Notes: generated by a model from the letters alone, not told the origin. Positions 9,320 to 18,926 are shown, numbered from the stretch's first letter. The stretch: 64,000 bases of DNA from Bacteroidota bacterium (GCA_021156365.1 JAJNDK010000012.1:80418-144417); one strand, 5' to 3'. Numbers and translations: made by a program.

Positions 9320-10723
9320 ATGATCGAAATAGGAAAAGAAATACAAACAGCAGCATACTTATTCGCCAGTATCCTGTTCATTTTGAGTTTGAGTGGTTTA
9401 TCATCCCAGGAATCGGCAAAACGCGGAGTGCTTTACGGCATTGTGGGCATGGCCATAGCGATTATTGCAACCCTACTCGGAAAAGGCGTTGGAGGACACG
9501 TTTACATTATCGCTGCGATTGCAGTCGCGTCCGTGATCGGGATCCTGGTCGCGCGCAAAGTGGAAATGACGGCCATGCCTCAACTGGTAGCAATCTTACA
9601 CAGCTTTGTGGGATTGGCTGCCGTATTGGTAGGGTTCGGATCTTACCTCGATCCTAAAACGCACACCCTCACAGGTGCAGCGCATACCATTCACCTCGTG
9701 GAAGTGTTTGTGGGAATATTTATCGGGGCTATTACACTCACCGGTTCTATTATCGCCTGGGGAAAATTAGACGGAAAAGTTCCTTCCAAACCCTGGAGCT
9801 TTAAAGGACTTCAATTAATGAACCTGTTGCTGCTGTCGGCTTGCATCGTCCTTGGCGTTTTCTTTTGCAAAGCCGAAGGAACAGGCGGAATGGTGTATCT
9901 CGGTATAATGACGGCAATTGCCTCGTTCATTGGTGTTGTGCTTGTTATGGCGATCGGTGGCGGAGATATGCCCGTTGTGGTAAGTATGCTTAACTCCTAT
10001 TCGGGCTGGGCGGCTTCGGCAGCAGGGTTTATGCTGGGTAACGATCTGCTCATTGTAACAGGCGCGCTTGTAGGAAGTTCGGGGGCCATTCTTTCCATGC
10101 ACATGTGTCATGCCATGAATCGGTCTTTCTTCTCGGTGATATTTGCAAGTGGTTCGGGTGCGGGCAACGGCGGTGAGAAAAAAGCGATTGAAGGCGAAGT
10201 AACTGCCTTGAATCATGAAGAAGTAGCCGGATTGCTGAAAGAAGCAAGGTCGGTGGTGATCGTTCCTGGTTATGGTATGGCTGTAGCCAAGGCGCAGTAC
10301 CCGATCTACGACATGGTGCAGACACTTCGCAAAGCCGGAAAAAATGTGCGTTTCGCTATCCACCCTGTGGCAGGGCGTTTACCCGGCCATATGAACGTAT
10401 TGCTGGCAGAAGCGAATGTACCTTACGATATTGTGATGGAAATGGATGAGATAAATGACGATATGCCGGATACGGATGTGGTAATGGTAATTGGTGCCAA
10501 TGATGTAGTAAACCCAAGCGCACAGGATGATCCTGCAAGCTCTATATACGGAATGCCGGTAATTGAAGCCTGGAAAGCAGACAAAGTTATCATCATGAAG
10601 CGCTCCATGTCGGCCGGTTATTCGGGTGAAGATAATCCTTTGTTCTACAAGCCGAATTCGGAAATGCTGTATGGTGATGCAAAGGCCAGTGTGGAGAAGA
10701 TACTTGGTTTTTTGAAAAACTAA
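9320..10723 (+). CDS. pntB: NAD(P) transhydrogenase subunit beta PntB
   Basis: This is the beta subunit of the membrane transhydrogenase. Of its 467 residues the first 265 or so form eight to nine membrane helices, including '[17 protein letters not shown]' and '[19 protein letters not shown]'. The soluble NADP-binding dIII domain (about 290-467) carries '[17 protein letters not shown]', '[18 protein letters not shown]', 'IGANDVVNP' and '[14 protein letters not shown]', all family hallmarks. An AAGGAG purine stretch at 9301-9306 lies 13 bases before the ATG, one of few Shine-Dalgarno-like sites here. A rho-independent terminator follows the stop by about 12 bases, ending the pntAB operon. Confidence 0.96.
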   Translation: MIEIGKEIQTAAYLFASILFILSLSGLSSQESAKRGVLYGIVGMAIAIIATLLGKGVGGHVYIIAAIAVASVIGILVARKVEMTAMPQLVAILHSFVGLAAVLVGFGSYLDPKTHTLTGAAHTIHLVEVFVGIFIGAITLTGSIIAWGKLDGKVPSKPWSFKGLQLMNLLLLSACIVLGVFFCKAEGTGGMVYLGIMTAIASFIGVVLVMAIGGGDMPVVVSMLNSYSGWAASAAGFMLGNDLLIVTGALVGSSGAILSMHMCHAMNRSFFSVIFASGSGAGNGGEKKAIEGEVTALNHEEVAGLLKEARSVVIVPGYGMAVAKAQYPIYDMVQTLRKAGKNVRFAIHPVAGRLPGHMNVLLAEANVPYDIVMEMDEINDDMPDTDVVMVIGANDVVNPSAQDDPASSIYGMPVIEAWKADKVIIMKRSMSAGYSGEDNPLFYKPNSEMLYGDAKASVEKILGFLKN

Positions 10724-10734
10724 TTTGATACAAG

Positions 10735-10764
10735 AAAAGGGCAAATGAGAGTTTGCCTTTTTTT
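10735..10764 (+). terminator. Rho-independent terminator after pntAB
   Basis: The arms GGCAAA (10740-10745) and TTTGCC (10752-10757) extend by G-T and A-T pairs, with a six-base loop followed by seven T's (10758-10764). It sits just after pntB and before the next start at 10813. Confidence 0.85.
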
Positions 10765-10812
10765 GTAGCCGCTGGCATCCGTATTGATACATTAACCCGG
10801 GATATTAAAAAT

Positions 10813-12282
10813 ATGAAACGGAAAACTATACGGAATATACTTCTCCTGGTATTGGTGTTGGGTCTTGCTGTGGGCGGATTTCTGTTCTTCAGCGGAGAAC
10901 GGATACAGCCAACACCGCCTCTCGCCACCACGCGGGATACCACCCTGATTATTCCCCAATCGGAACTTATCTTCCCCGTTAATTTCGGGGTGAAAGAATT
11001 GTGCGATATACTCAACACTGCCATCTCGGGTACTTTTTTCAAAGCGCCACTTACTATCAACGAACGGGGAGATATTGTGGATCTCGAATTGAAACGCTCA
11101 GCCCCAATAACTATCACCTGGCAAATGCCTTACCTGGAGATGCGTGTACCACTTCATATGTCGGGGGTAGGAAAGATCAAAGTCGGAAAAAACGTCGTTA
11201 CCAATAAGGAAGCGGTGGAAAGCGATCTTGTTCTGACCATGCGCTCACAAATAGATATTAGCAGCGACTGGAAATTAAAAACAAAAAGCACGATCCAGGA
11301 GATTACCTGGGTTAAAGAGCCTATTGTGAAGATCGCATTTTTGAAACTGAACCTGCGGAAAAAAGTGGACGAAGCCATAAAAAAAAGGGAATCCGAGCTA
11401 CTTAAAAATTTTGACCAGCAGGTAGGAGAAAAGATCGAATTGAAAAAGGCGATCGGGAAGATCTGGAGGGATATCCAAAGGCCCGTACGTGTCAATAAAA
11501 AAGAGGTACTGGTTTGGTTAATGACTCACTGCGATTCGATCTCGGCACTTATGGTGGATAAAGGGCCTACGCTTATTTCCATACAGGTGGCCTGTTACAC
11601 ACAATCGGAGATCGTATTCGATAAGGATACGGCATCTGTGATAAACAGAATACTTCCTCCATATACAAGGTCTGAAAGAGGACTTGAAGATCGCATAGAA
11701 CTGTATATCGGAGCAACAATACCTTATTCACTGCTCAATAAAAAACTAAACGAAAAAGTGGGTAGTCTGAAGATCGGCTCGGATAAATACAGCATAAAAA
11801 TAAAAAAGGTGGAAGTGTATGGGACAGACAGCGCTCTCGCAGTAAAAGTAAATGTACGCGGCGATATAAAAGGCGATATTTACCTCACTGCAAAAGTTTA
11901 TTTCGATCCCCTGACCAATTATATTGGCCTCAACGATGTACGATACGATGTCAATACGCAAAATTCATTGGTGCAAACGGCCGATTGGATCTTTCATGAT
12001 AGCTTACCTGCTATGATAGGGAACAGGATCCGGATCCCGCTCGATTCGCTCACTAATAAACTCCCTTTGGTGCTCGGGCGAGGGATCGAAGACAGTAAAG
12101 TAGGAAAAAAACTGGATGCGGATATTGTGATCGACAACGTCGGCCTTACGGATATGATCATTACAAAAAATGACATACAGCTGATCGCACGGGTCAGAGC
12201 CATTGCAAAGATCCAAATAGAAAAGGAAGCCTTTTCGAAAAAACTGAAACCGATCCGGATCACGAGTGTTAAAAAGAAATAA
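10813..12282 (+). CDS. DUF4403 family protein
   Basis: This is a 489-residue protein from ATG 10813. An in-frame upstream ATG-type start at 10753 is rejected because it lies inside the pntB terminator and precedes the N-terminal anchor. The N-terminus MKRKTIRNILLLVLVLGL is a signal-anchor or signal peptide. The rest is beta-rich and matches DUF4403: 'LIIPQSELIFPVNFGVKEL', 'LKRSAPITITWQ', 'LHMSGVGKIKVGK', 'TKSTIQEITWVKEPIVKI'. A repeated duplicated-barrel layout is suggested by the second 'LYIGATIPYSLLNKKLNEKV' segment. DUF4403 proteins are periplasmic or envelope proteins of unknown function in Bacteroidota and relatives. It stands alone on the plus strand after the pntB terminator. Confidence 0.85.
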   Translation: MKRKTIRNILLLVLVLGLAVGGFLFFSGERIQPTPPLATTRDTTLIIPQSELIFPVNFGVKELCDILNTAISGTFFKAPLTINERGDIVDLELKRSAPITITWQMPYLEMRVPLHMSGVGKIKVGKNVVTNKEAVESDLVLTMRSQIDISSDWKLKTKSTIQEITWVKEPIVKIAFLKLNLRKKVDEAIKKRESELLKNFDQQVGEKIELKKAIGKIWRDIQRPVRVNKKEVLVWLMTHCDSISALMVDKGPTLISIQVACYTQSEIVFDKDTASVINRILPPYTRSERGLEDRIELYIGATIPYSLLNKKLNEKVGSLKIGSDKYSIKIKKVEVYGTDSALAVKVNVRGDIKGDIYLTAKVYFDPLTNYIGLNDVRYDVNTQNSLVQTADWIFHDSLPAMIGNRIRIPLDSLTNKLPLVLGRGIEDSKVGKKLDADIVIDNVGLTDMIITKNDIQLIARVRAIAKIQIEKEAFSKKLKPIRITSVKKK

Positions 12283-12337
12283 AGACAACCGTTCGTTTGA
12301 AGAGTGATTAAAATAAGGTCATACTTTTACACAAACC

Positions 12338-12976
12338 ATGAAAACGATATATGTCCTTAGCGGGTTAGGTGCCGACCATCGTGTATTTCAAAACCTAAAT
12401 TTTGGAAATAATATCGTTATTCCTCTTCCCTGGCTGCTCCCTGAAAAGAATGAAAGGATAGAGGACTATGCAAAACGTATGGCAGCCTGCATACAGCATG
12501 AAAAACCAATCCTTGCAGGTCTTTCCTTTGGTGGTATGATGTCTATGGAAATAGCCAAACACAAAGAATTTGAAAAGATCATTTTAATTTCTTCTTCCAA
12601 AACGAAGAGCGAGATCCCTGCCTTGTATAAATTGTGCGGTATACTTCGCTTGCAGAAACTGGTGTCCGGTTCCTTTATGAAAAGATGCAGGGCCATCGTC
12701 GGCCGTGTTTTTTCTATACATTCTTCATCCGAAAAAGAAATTGTTGATCAGATGTTGCGGGATACGGATCCTGTATTGCTGGAATGGTCGATAGAAAAGA
12801 TCCTATATTGGAAAAACACATTGGTCCCCGCAAATGTTTTTCACATCCACGGAACGAAAGACCGGATATTGCCGATTCGAAATATCAGCTGCAACAAGGT
12901 GATTGATAAAGGCGGGCATTTGATGGTCATGAACAGAGCGGAGGAAGTATCTGGGCTTATCCAGGGCTTTATTTAG
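12338..12976 (+). CDS. Alpha/beta hydrolase
   Basis: This small cytoplasmic alpha/beta-hydrolase has 212 residues. It starts with 'MKTIYVLSGLGADHRVF', where GLGAD fits the oxyanion-loop region. It has the nucleophile elbow GLSFGG (Ser near residue 63), then a probable acid 'GTKDRILP' (Asp near 181) and the catalytic His in 'DKGGHLMVMN' (near 194). No signal peptide is seen. The substrate cannot be deduced. Possible promoter elements (TTTG near 12296, TACTTTTA near 12319) precede it. Confidence 0.85.
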   Translation: MKTIYVLSGLGADHRVFQNLNFGNNIVIPLPWLLPEKNERIEDYAKRMAACIQHEKPILAGLSFGGMMSMEIAKHKEFEKIILISSSKTKSEIPALYKLCGILRLQKLVSGSFMKRCRAIVGRVFSIHSSSEKEIVDQMLRDTDPVLLEWSIEKILYWKNTLVPANVFHIHGTKDRILPIRNISCNKVIDKGGHLMVMNRAEEVSGLIQGFI

Positions 12977-13002
12977 CGGGTGTAAATTTCCATCCAAATA
13001 CC

Positions 13003-13010
13003 TATATTTG
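13003..13010 (+). promoter_or_regulatory. Bacteroidota -7 promoter element for the amidohydrolase gene
   Basis: TATATTTG matches the TAnnTTTG -7 consensus of the Bacteroidota primary sigma factor. It lies 19 bases before ATG 13030, implying a leader of about 13 nucleotides. No good -33 TTTG is seen at the ideal distance. Confidence 0.5.
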
Positions 13011-13029
13011 TTGCTATTCAAAAAATAGC

Positions 13030-16000
13030 ATGAGATATTTTACCAGCGTTTTCCTATCCCTGTTTGTTAGTGCTTTTTGCAATGCGCAAACTACTTTTCA
13101 AACCAACGGGGCTCCCAATCCAAATCACACCTGTTATGTATTCACCAATTGCACGCTGCATGTTGATTATGAAACAGTGATCGCTAATGCTACCCTCGTG
13201 GTGAAAAACGGACTGGTGATGGATGCCGGGGAAAAGATCACTGCACCTGCAGGAGCTGTTTCCATTGATCTGAAAGGAAAACACATTTATCCCGCTTTTA
13301 TAGAACTCTACAGCGACTATGGAATGCCGGAGGTAAAGCCGGTTCAACGACACAGGGGCGGGGGGGCTCCACAAATGGAATCGGATGTGAAAGGTGCATA
13401 CGGAGCCAACCAGGCTGTGAAACCGGAAACAGATGCGTTTAAAATGTATGTGAATAATGAGAAGCAGGCCGATGAGCTGCGAAAGATCGGTTTTGGCATT
13501 GCACTCACTTCGCAGAAAGACGGGATCGTTCGCGGTTCCGGTACACTGGTAACACTGAGCAACAGCAAAGAGAACGAAAATATTATAACAGACAGGGCCG
13601 CAGCTTTTTATTCGTTCCATAAGGGCATCTCTACGCAGGATTATCCGTCTTCTCTCATGGGCTCGATCGCCCTGATCCGTCAGACTTACCTCGATGCCAA
13701 TTGGTACAAAGCGCTGCCTGCAAAAAAAGAATATAATATTTCACTCGAAGCATTCAATAGTCTTCAGAGCCTGCCTCAGATCTTCGAGGTGAACGACAAG
13801 CTCAGCGCATTGCGTGCCGATAAAATAGGAGATGAGTTCAAGGTGAAATACATTATCAAAGGAAGTGGGAATGAGTATCAGCGGATCGATGCAATTTTCG
13901 GAACCTTTTGCAAATATATTATCCCGATTAATTTTCCGGATGCACTGGATGTAGAGGACCCGCTGGATGCAGAAATGGTGACAACAGCTGAACTGAAGCA
14001 CTGGGAGCTGGCCCCGTCCAATCCAAAAGTGCTGGCAGAAAATGAGGTCCAGTTTGCATTGACCAGCAGCGACCTGAAGGAGAAAAAAATGTTCCTGAAA
14101 AACCTGCGAAAAGCGGTTTTGTACGGCCTCACGGAAAAGAACGCATTAAAAGCACTTACGGCCACGCCGGCTCAACTGCTTGGAATAGCAGACAAAGCAG
14201 GCAGCCTGAAAAAAGGAATGATGGCCAATTTCTTTATTTCCTCCTCCGGTATTTTTGAAGACAATGCAACGATCCACGAGACCTGGGTGAAAGGTGAGCC
14301 ATACAAATATTCGGATCTGGATACCATCGACCTGCGTGGCAAATACGAATTGAATTTCGGAGATAAGAAACTGAAAGCAGAAATAAAAGGAGAAGCAGAT
14401 AAGCCCGAAATGCACGTATTCACAAAAGATACGATCAAAACAAAGGCAGGCTTTACATTCAAAAACAATATGGTCTCTTTCAATTTCAACATGGATTCTG
14501 TTTCTATGTTGCGCTTTTCGGGCAATTACAACGAAGCCAAAAAGGCGATCGAGGGCCAGCTGCAGCAACAGGACGGAAGCTGGAAGAGCTTTGTGCTTCA
14601 ACGGACGGATGATCTTCCAGCAGATAAGAACGAAACGAAAGAAAAAGAGAAGGATAAGAAAAAGGAAGCGCCAGCAATAGGCGAGGTGTTTTATCCGTTC
14701 ACTTCATTCGGTAAACCGGAGAAAAGAGAAAACATCATTGGTCGTTATAAGAACCGTCTTGGAGCGATCCTTATCAAGGATGCAACGATCTGGACCAATG
14801 AATCGGAAGGCATCCTGAAAGAGTATGATGTGTATGTGGTGGATGGCAAGATCGTTCGGATAGCGGAGAATATCGATGCACCCAAAACCGCTTTTGCAAA
14901 AGTGATAGACGGAAAAGGAAAACACCTGACTGCCGGGATCATCGACGAGCATTCACACATTGCCATCAGCGAAGGAGTGAATGAGGGAACAGAAGCATCC
15001 AGCGCCGAAGTGCGGATAGGAGATGTAGTGAATTCGGAAGACGTTAATATCTATCGTCAGCTGGCAGGAGGTGTTACTACTGCGCAGCTGCTGCATGGCT
15101 CGGCCAATCCGATCGGAGGGCAGGCATCCCTGATCAAATTGCGCTGGGGACTTCCACCGGAAGATATGAAATATGAGAAGGCAGACGGCTTCATCAAATT
15201 TGCATTGGGTGAGAATGTGAAACAAAGCAATTGGGGCGAACGGAACAATGTACGTTTCCCGCAAACCCGTATGGGTGTGGAGCAGGTATACTACGATTAT
15301 TTTATCCGGGCAAAGGAATATGAAAAAGCAGTGAAAGATTTTGAGTCATCCAAAGACAAGAATAGGATTGCACCGCGCAAAGACCTTGAGCTGGATGCAC
15401 TGGTGGAGATCCTGAATAAAAAGCGCTTCATTACCTGCCACAGCTATGTGCAGAGTGAGATCAACATGCTGATGAAAGTGGCGGACAGCATGGGTTTTAA
15501 AGTAAATACCTTTACACACATTCTCGAAGGATACAAAGTGGCTGATAAGATGAAAGAACATGGAGTAGCAGCTTCCACCTTTGCCGATTGGTGGGCTTAC
15601 AAAATGGAAGTGAATGATGCCATTCCCTACAATGCTGCGATCATGACAAAGATGGGACTCACTACTTCTATCAATAGCGATGATGCAGAAATGGGCAGGC
15701 GACTGAACCAGGAAGCAGCAAAAGCGATCAAATACGGCGGATTGAGTGAAGAAGAAGCGCTGAAGCTTTGCACATTGAATCCGGCTAAGATGTTGCATAT
15801 TGATGACAAAGTGGGAAGTGTGAAAACGGGTAAAGTTGCAGACCTTGTTTTATGGAGCGATAATCCCCTCAGCATTTATGCAAAAGCGGAAAAAACGATC
15901 GTAGACGGGATCATTTATTATGATATCGCAGAAGAAACTGCTATGCGTGAAGACCTGAAAAAGGAACGTTCGAGAATTATTATCAAAATGATCGACGAGA

Positions 16001-16083
16001 AGAAAAAGGGTGGGAATGTAGTGAAACCTTCACCTAAAAAACCACGTATCTATCATTGCGAAACGTTGGAAGAAGAAAAGTAG
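13030..16083 (+). CDS. Exported tandem amidohydrolase-family protein
   Basis: This 1017-residue protein has a signal peptide (MRYFTSVFLSLFVSAFCNAQ) and two amidohydrolase-like units. The first (about 25-440) has the beta-sandwich start 'VVKNGLVMDAGEKI' but reads 'IYPAFIELYSDYG' where active enzymes have the metal-binding HxH, so it looks catalytically dead. A middle beta-rich segment (about 440-545) and a Lys/Glu linker follow. The second unit (about 575-980) keeps 'GIIDEHSHIA' with HxH at 641/643, 'TFTHILEG' (His) and 'SINSDDAEMGRR' (metal Asp), so it should be active. Such double proteins occur in Bacteroidota and probably hydrolyse peptides or cyclic amides in the periplasm. The substrate is unknown. 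Confidence 0.88.
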   Translation: MRYFTSVFLSLFVSAFCNAQTTFQTNGAPNPNHTCYVFTNCTLHVDYETVIANATLVVKNGLVMDAGEKITAPAGAVSIDLKGKHIYPAFIELYSDYGMPEVKPVQRHRGGGAPQMESDVKGAYGANQAVKPETDAFKMYVNNEKQADELRKIGFGIALTSQKDGIVRGSGTLVTLSNSKENENIITDRAAAFYSFHKGISTQDYPSSLMGSIALIRQTYLDANWYKALPAKKEYNISLEAFNSLQSLPQIFEVNDKLSALRADKIGDEFKVKYIIKGSGNEYQRIDAIFGTFCKYIIPINFPDALDVEDPLDAEMVTTAELKHWELAPSNPKVLAENEVQFALTSSDLKEKKMFLKNLRKAVLYGLTEKNALKALTATPAQLLGIADKAGSLKKGMMANFFISSSGIFEDNATIHETWVKGEPYKYSDLDTIDLRGKYELNFGDKKLKAEIKGEADKPEMHVFTKDTIKTKAGFTFKNNMVSFNFNMDSVSMLRFSGNYNEAKKAIEGQLQQQDGSWKSFVLQRTDDLPADKNETKEKEKDKKKEAPAIGEVFYPFTSFGKPEKRENIIGRYKNRLGAILIKDATIWTNESEGILKEYDVYVVDGKIVRIAENIDAPKTAFAKVIDGKGKHLTAGIIDEHSHIAISEGVNEGTEASSAEVRIGDVVNSEDVNIYRQLAGGVTTAQLLHGSANPIGGQASLIKLRWGLPPEDMKYEKADGFIKFALGENVKQSNWGERNNVRFPQTRMGVEQVYYDYFIRAKEYEKAVKDFESSKDKNRIAPRKDLELDALVEILNKKRFITCHSYVQSEINMLMKVADSMGFKVNTFTHILEGYKVADKMKEHGVAASTFADWWAYKMEVNDAIPYNAAIMTKMGLTTSINSDDAEMGRRLNQEAAKAIKYGGLSEEEALKLCTLNPAKMLHIDDKVGSVKTGKVADLVLWSDNPLSIYAKAEKTIVDGIIYYDIAEETAMREDLKKERSRIIIKMIDEKKKGGNVVKPSPKKPRIYHCETLEEEK

Positions 16084-16118
16084 GATCCGTTTCTTTTTTT
16101 GAACAGTGAAAACCGCTT

Positions 16119-16535
16119 TTGCTCCCGCTACCATTGGGGAAAATTAATCCCGAATTGTTTCCACAAAGTGGGGAAAAAATGGAACAATTTTCTATCAATT
16201 TGATAAGATATTATCAAAAGAAAGCGCCCCACTCTAAACACGAAAACCGAAACTACTTATTTTCCAATGTTTTCGAAAAAAAACCGGGAAGCTTTAATTA
16301 TTGGTGCACACTTTGCGTACTGTATGGCAACAGCATAATAAATTGAGCGTTCTTTGATATTAGCTGATAAGGGTAGTATACAAATTATCGGGAGCCCGAC
16401 ACAGGTTAGTGTTCATATTGATAGCATCTATGTTATTTTTTGTTTGTTTATAGGTAGGGCTCCCGATTTTTTCTTTTAAAAATTCTCGAAAAACCACATT
16501 ACCCCTTTTTCTCTTTTTCCTTTCTTTCTCACATT
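16119..16535. other. Spacer with candidate small RNA
   Basis: The region after the amidohydrolase has no convincing gene. A 75-codon frame at 16119-16346 has no signal, domain or credible leader. The notable content is the structured element at 16387-16472, listed separately. Confidence 0.5.
16353..16472 (+). ncRNA. Candidate small structured RNA ending in a U-tract
   Basis: A perfect 11-bp stem joins 16387-16397 (ATCGGGAGCCC) to 16457-16467 (GGGCTCCCGAT) and runs into TTTTTT (16467-16472), like an intrinsic terminator whose loop is 59 bases long. Inside the loop are two small hairpins: ACAC/GTGT around 16399-16413 and ATAG/CTAT around 16420-16431. A TTTG at 16353-16356 lies about 31 bases before the 5' arm, the right place for a -33 element; the -7 match (TATACAAA, 16377-16384) is weak. 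Transcription from there would give an RNA of about 86 nucleotides closed by its own end-to-end stem. It could instead be a long-loop terminator for the amidohydrolase gene or a read-through control element. Confidence 0.4.
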
Positions 16536-16733
16536 ATGAAACCCGATCGTAAAATACCACAGGCAACTCACACATTAGAGTCGCATCACATACACCATTT
16601 TGCCACCACAGCTAAAATGGATATCCCGTACAGGGAAAAATTCCACATCGTTCTCAGAAGATTCAAAAAATGCAGCAGAGGTTTTCATTCAAGCCTTGTA
16701 ATTGATCTGCGTAGTTATATCACACAGGAGTAA
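16536..16733 (+). CDS. Doubtful small hypothetical protein
   Basis: A 65-codon frame from ATG 16536 follows a pyrimidine-rich leader and ends 3 bases before the convergent HutD-like gene. The product is basic and rich in His (two HH pairs), with no signal peptide, helix or family I recognise. Its fit into the otherwise empty gap is the only support. Confidence 0.25.
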   Translation: MKPDRKIPQATHTLESHHIHHFATTAKMDIPYREKFHIVLRRFKKCSRGFHSSLVIDLRSYITQE

Positions 16734-16736
16734 GAT

Positions 16737-17315
16737 CTATTTCAGACCGATCCGCACCAGCAAAAAAGTGCTTGTCTCCAGCGCTTTCACCGGAAGAATA
16801 TTTTCGATAAGCGAGCGCTCCACGAGAAGAAAATCATTTTCCTGCAGTACGGTTTCCGCCGCTTCGGTTTTTCCACTGAGCATAAAAACACCAACAAAAT
16901 CAAATTCTTGCAGCGAAACGAGCTGAGCCTCGCCTTTGGAGATCTCTTTTTTCTCCAGGATTGCTTTTTCTGTGTCTTTTTCGGAAAAGATCACATTAAA
17001 ATCCCTAACCTGGCCTTCGGCTTTAGTTTCCCAGCCTCCGTAAAAATGATCCACATCAAAAGGCTGTAGGGCTGTAGTGTACTGATCCGTATGGTCAAGA
17101 TGCAGTTTCCCTTCCAGCACCATCAACAGGCGCTGGTAGCCGGGAAAAGACGTGAAAACAGAGTTCTGGGTGTTGGTAGTGGCGGTACTTATCCGGAAAA
17201 TGAACGTCTGCTCCTTAAAATCAGATTCGAAGGGGAAAATAGCTAACTGTGTACTGCTCCCGCCGCTCCAGTCAGTTGTTACCTGCTTATCAGGCGTGAT
17301 GTGATATAATTTCAT
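16737..17315 (-). CDS. HutD/Ves family protein
   Basis: This 192-residue cupin-like protein matches the HutD/Ves family: 'TTDWSGGSSTQLAIFP' at 14-29, 'FIFRISTATTNTQNSVFTSF', 'PGYQRLLMVLEGKLHL' and 'DHFYGGWETKAEGQVRDFNV', where the family has 'F.G......g...DFNVM'. HutD proteins are associated with histidine utilisation in some bacteria and Ves with cold response in E. coli; neither pathway is visible here. Its start overlaps the stop of the upstream flavoprotein by one base (TAATG on the minus strand), so the two are translationally coupled and may act together. Confidence 0.85.
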   Translation of the reverse strand: MKLYHITPDKQVTTDWSGGSSTQLAIFPFESDFKEQTFIFRISTATTNTQNSVFTSFPGYQRLLMVLEGKLHLDHTDQYTTALQPFDVDHFYGGWETKAEGQVRDFNVIFSEKDTEKAILEKKEISKGEAQLVSLQEFDFVGVFMLSGKTEAAETVLQENDFLLVERSLIENILPVKALETSTFLLVRIGLK

Positions 17316-18799
17316 TATTCCTGGGCCAATTTTTCAATTGGTGTGCAAATTCCGTTCTCGCAGAGATAACACTTCAGTTTGTCTTTGAAAATAGCCGATT
17401 TGTATATGGATTTGCCCAACAGCATACGTAAACATTCCTGCACTCCTTCGATAATACTCGGATGCGGATGCATCATATCAGCCAGATCGCGGATGCCCTG
17501 GTTGGTGTAGATGAGGTAAGCCACGGCCTGGATGGCGCTGCTGGCATGTTCTCCAACTGCACGCATACCTAAAATGCGCATACCATTATCATTGGTTACG
17601 ATGATCTTGAAGAATCCTTTTGTCTTGCGCATCGCAATGGCCCTTGCGTTGGTGCTGTAATCCAGCTTCACTACTTTGTGCGGAATGTTCTGTTTTTTCA
17701 ATTCCTGCTCGCTCATGCCCACACTTGCTACTTCCGGGCTGAGGAACATGATGGTGGAAATATTCTTGTAGGAAAGCGGTTTCACGGCCGGCCCGAACAT
17801 TCTCACGATCGCGTGACGGGCTTCCCGTTCGCCTACATTAACGAGGGCCATTTCTGTGGTCACATCACCTGCCACATAAATATTGCTGATATTGGTTTGC
17901 GTGTCATCATCCCAGATGGAGCCCCTTTCGTTCAATTTCAGTCCGATCTTATCGAGTGCAAGCTCTTCAATATTGGGTATACGTCCTACAGACACCAGTG
18001 CTTTATCGACAGTAATCACTTCCGTTTTACCATTGGTATATTCCAGCTCATACTCCACCTTTCCGTTAATGATCTCCATACGTTTTAAGGAGGCTCCGTG
18101 ATGGATGGTTGCCCCTTGTCGTTCGAGGTTCTCGCTTACCACCTGAGCTACATCATCGTCCTCGAATGGAAGGATGCGGTCCGCTTTATCGATCAGGTAT
18201 ACTTTCGTCCTGCCAAAATTGGCAAAAATGGTAGCAAATTCACAACCGATGACCCCTGCTCCTAACACTACAAAACTTTTTGGGATCTCCGTGAGATTGT
18301 TGAGCCCGTTGCTGGTCATGATGATCTGCTCATCGATAGGAATGTGCGAAAGATAACGCGGGCGGCTTCCTGTAGCGATCAGGATCTTGTCGCCGTATAC
18401 CTGTTTCAGCTCTTTGCCTTCTTTTTTAATTTGAATGGTATGGTTATCGATAAAGCTGGCTTCGCCTTTTTCATAGAAGAATGTTTGTTCCCCCTCTTGT
18501 TTTTCCAGGAGCTGCAGATGGACTGTCATTTGCGTTTTACGCTCGAATACCGCTTCTTTTACGGTTTTATCGATGTCTGCGAAATCGACCTCGTAATCAG
18601 GCAGCATTTCACGGATGGAGGAGATCTTTTGAGAGAATTCCCACAGTGTTTTGGAAGTTAGTACGCCGTTGTACACTCCGGCCCCGCCAATACGGTTCTT
18701 TTCGATCAGGAGCACTTTTTTCTTAAAATCCAGTGCGCGCATAGCTCCGGCATAACCACTTGGGCCACCGCCAATTACAATAAGGTCGTATTTTTCCAT
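17315..18799 (-). CDS. FAD/NAD-dependent disulfide-reductase-family protein lacking the redox cysteines
   Basis: This 494-residue flavoprotein has the layout of dihydrolipoyl dehydrogenase and soluble transhydrogenase. It has the FAD motif 'GGGPSGYAGAMRA' at 10-22, NAD motif 'VLGAGVIGCEFATIFANFG' near 180-198, a second FAD motif 'NIYVAGDV', and the C-terminal 'MHPHPSIIEGV' with the HPxxxE dyad. Where the family has GGTCLNxGCxPSK, this protein reads GGAGVYNGVLTSKTL, so both redox-active Cys are missing. It cannot work as a normal disulfide reductase. An NAD(P)H-to-quinone or other acceptor, or a transhydrogenase-like role, is possible. A Cys pair near the C-terminus ('KCYLCENGIC') could bind metal. 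Coupled to the HutD-like gene by a one-base overlap. Confidence 0.85.
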   Translation of the reverse strand: MEKYDLIVIGGGPSGYAGAMRALDFKKKVLLIEKNRIGGAGVYNGVLTSKTLWEFSQKISSIREMLPDYEVDFADIDKTVKEAVFERKTQMTVHLQLLEKQEGEQTFFYEKGEASFIDNHTIQIKKEGKELKQVYGDKILIATGSRPRYLSHIPIDEQIIMTSNGLNNLTEIPKSFVVLGAGVIGCEFATIFANFGRTKVYLIDKADRILPFEDDDVAQVVSENLERQGATIHHGASLKRMEIINGKVEYELEYTNGKTEVITVDKALVSVGRIPNIEELALDKIGLKLNERGSIWDDDTQTNISNIYVAGDVTTEMALVNVGEREARHAIVRMFGPAVKPLSYKNISTIMFLSPEVASVGMSEQELKKQNIPHKVVKLDYSTNARAIAMRKTKGFFKIIVTNDNGMRILGMRAVGEHASSAIQAVAYLIYTNQGIRDLADMMHPHPSIIEGVQECLRMLLGKSIYKSAIFKDKLKCYLCENGICTPIEKLAQE

Positions 18800-18926
18800 A
18801 AACGTGTTTCTACCGGTAAAAGTAGTAATATTTTCCTTGAGACGAAGTCCTCATAAATATCGGTAAATCAATTCGTAGGGTGTGGCTGGTAACAATATTT
18901 TTCCGAAATTAGCGTTTTATATTTCG

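Noticed and set aside
10753..10812. Upstream start for the DUF4403 gene
   Set aside because: It lies inside the pntB terminator stem-loop and places 20 extra residues before the signal-anchor.
16119..16346. 75-codon plus-strand frame after the amidohydrolase gene
   Set aside because: No signal, domain or promoter; composition looks random and it is more likely spacer.
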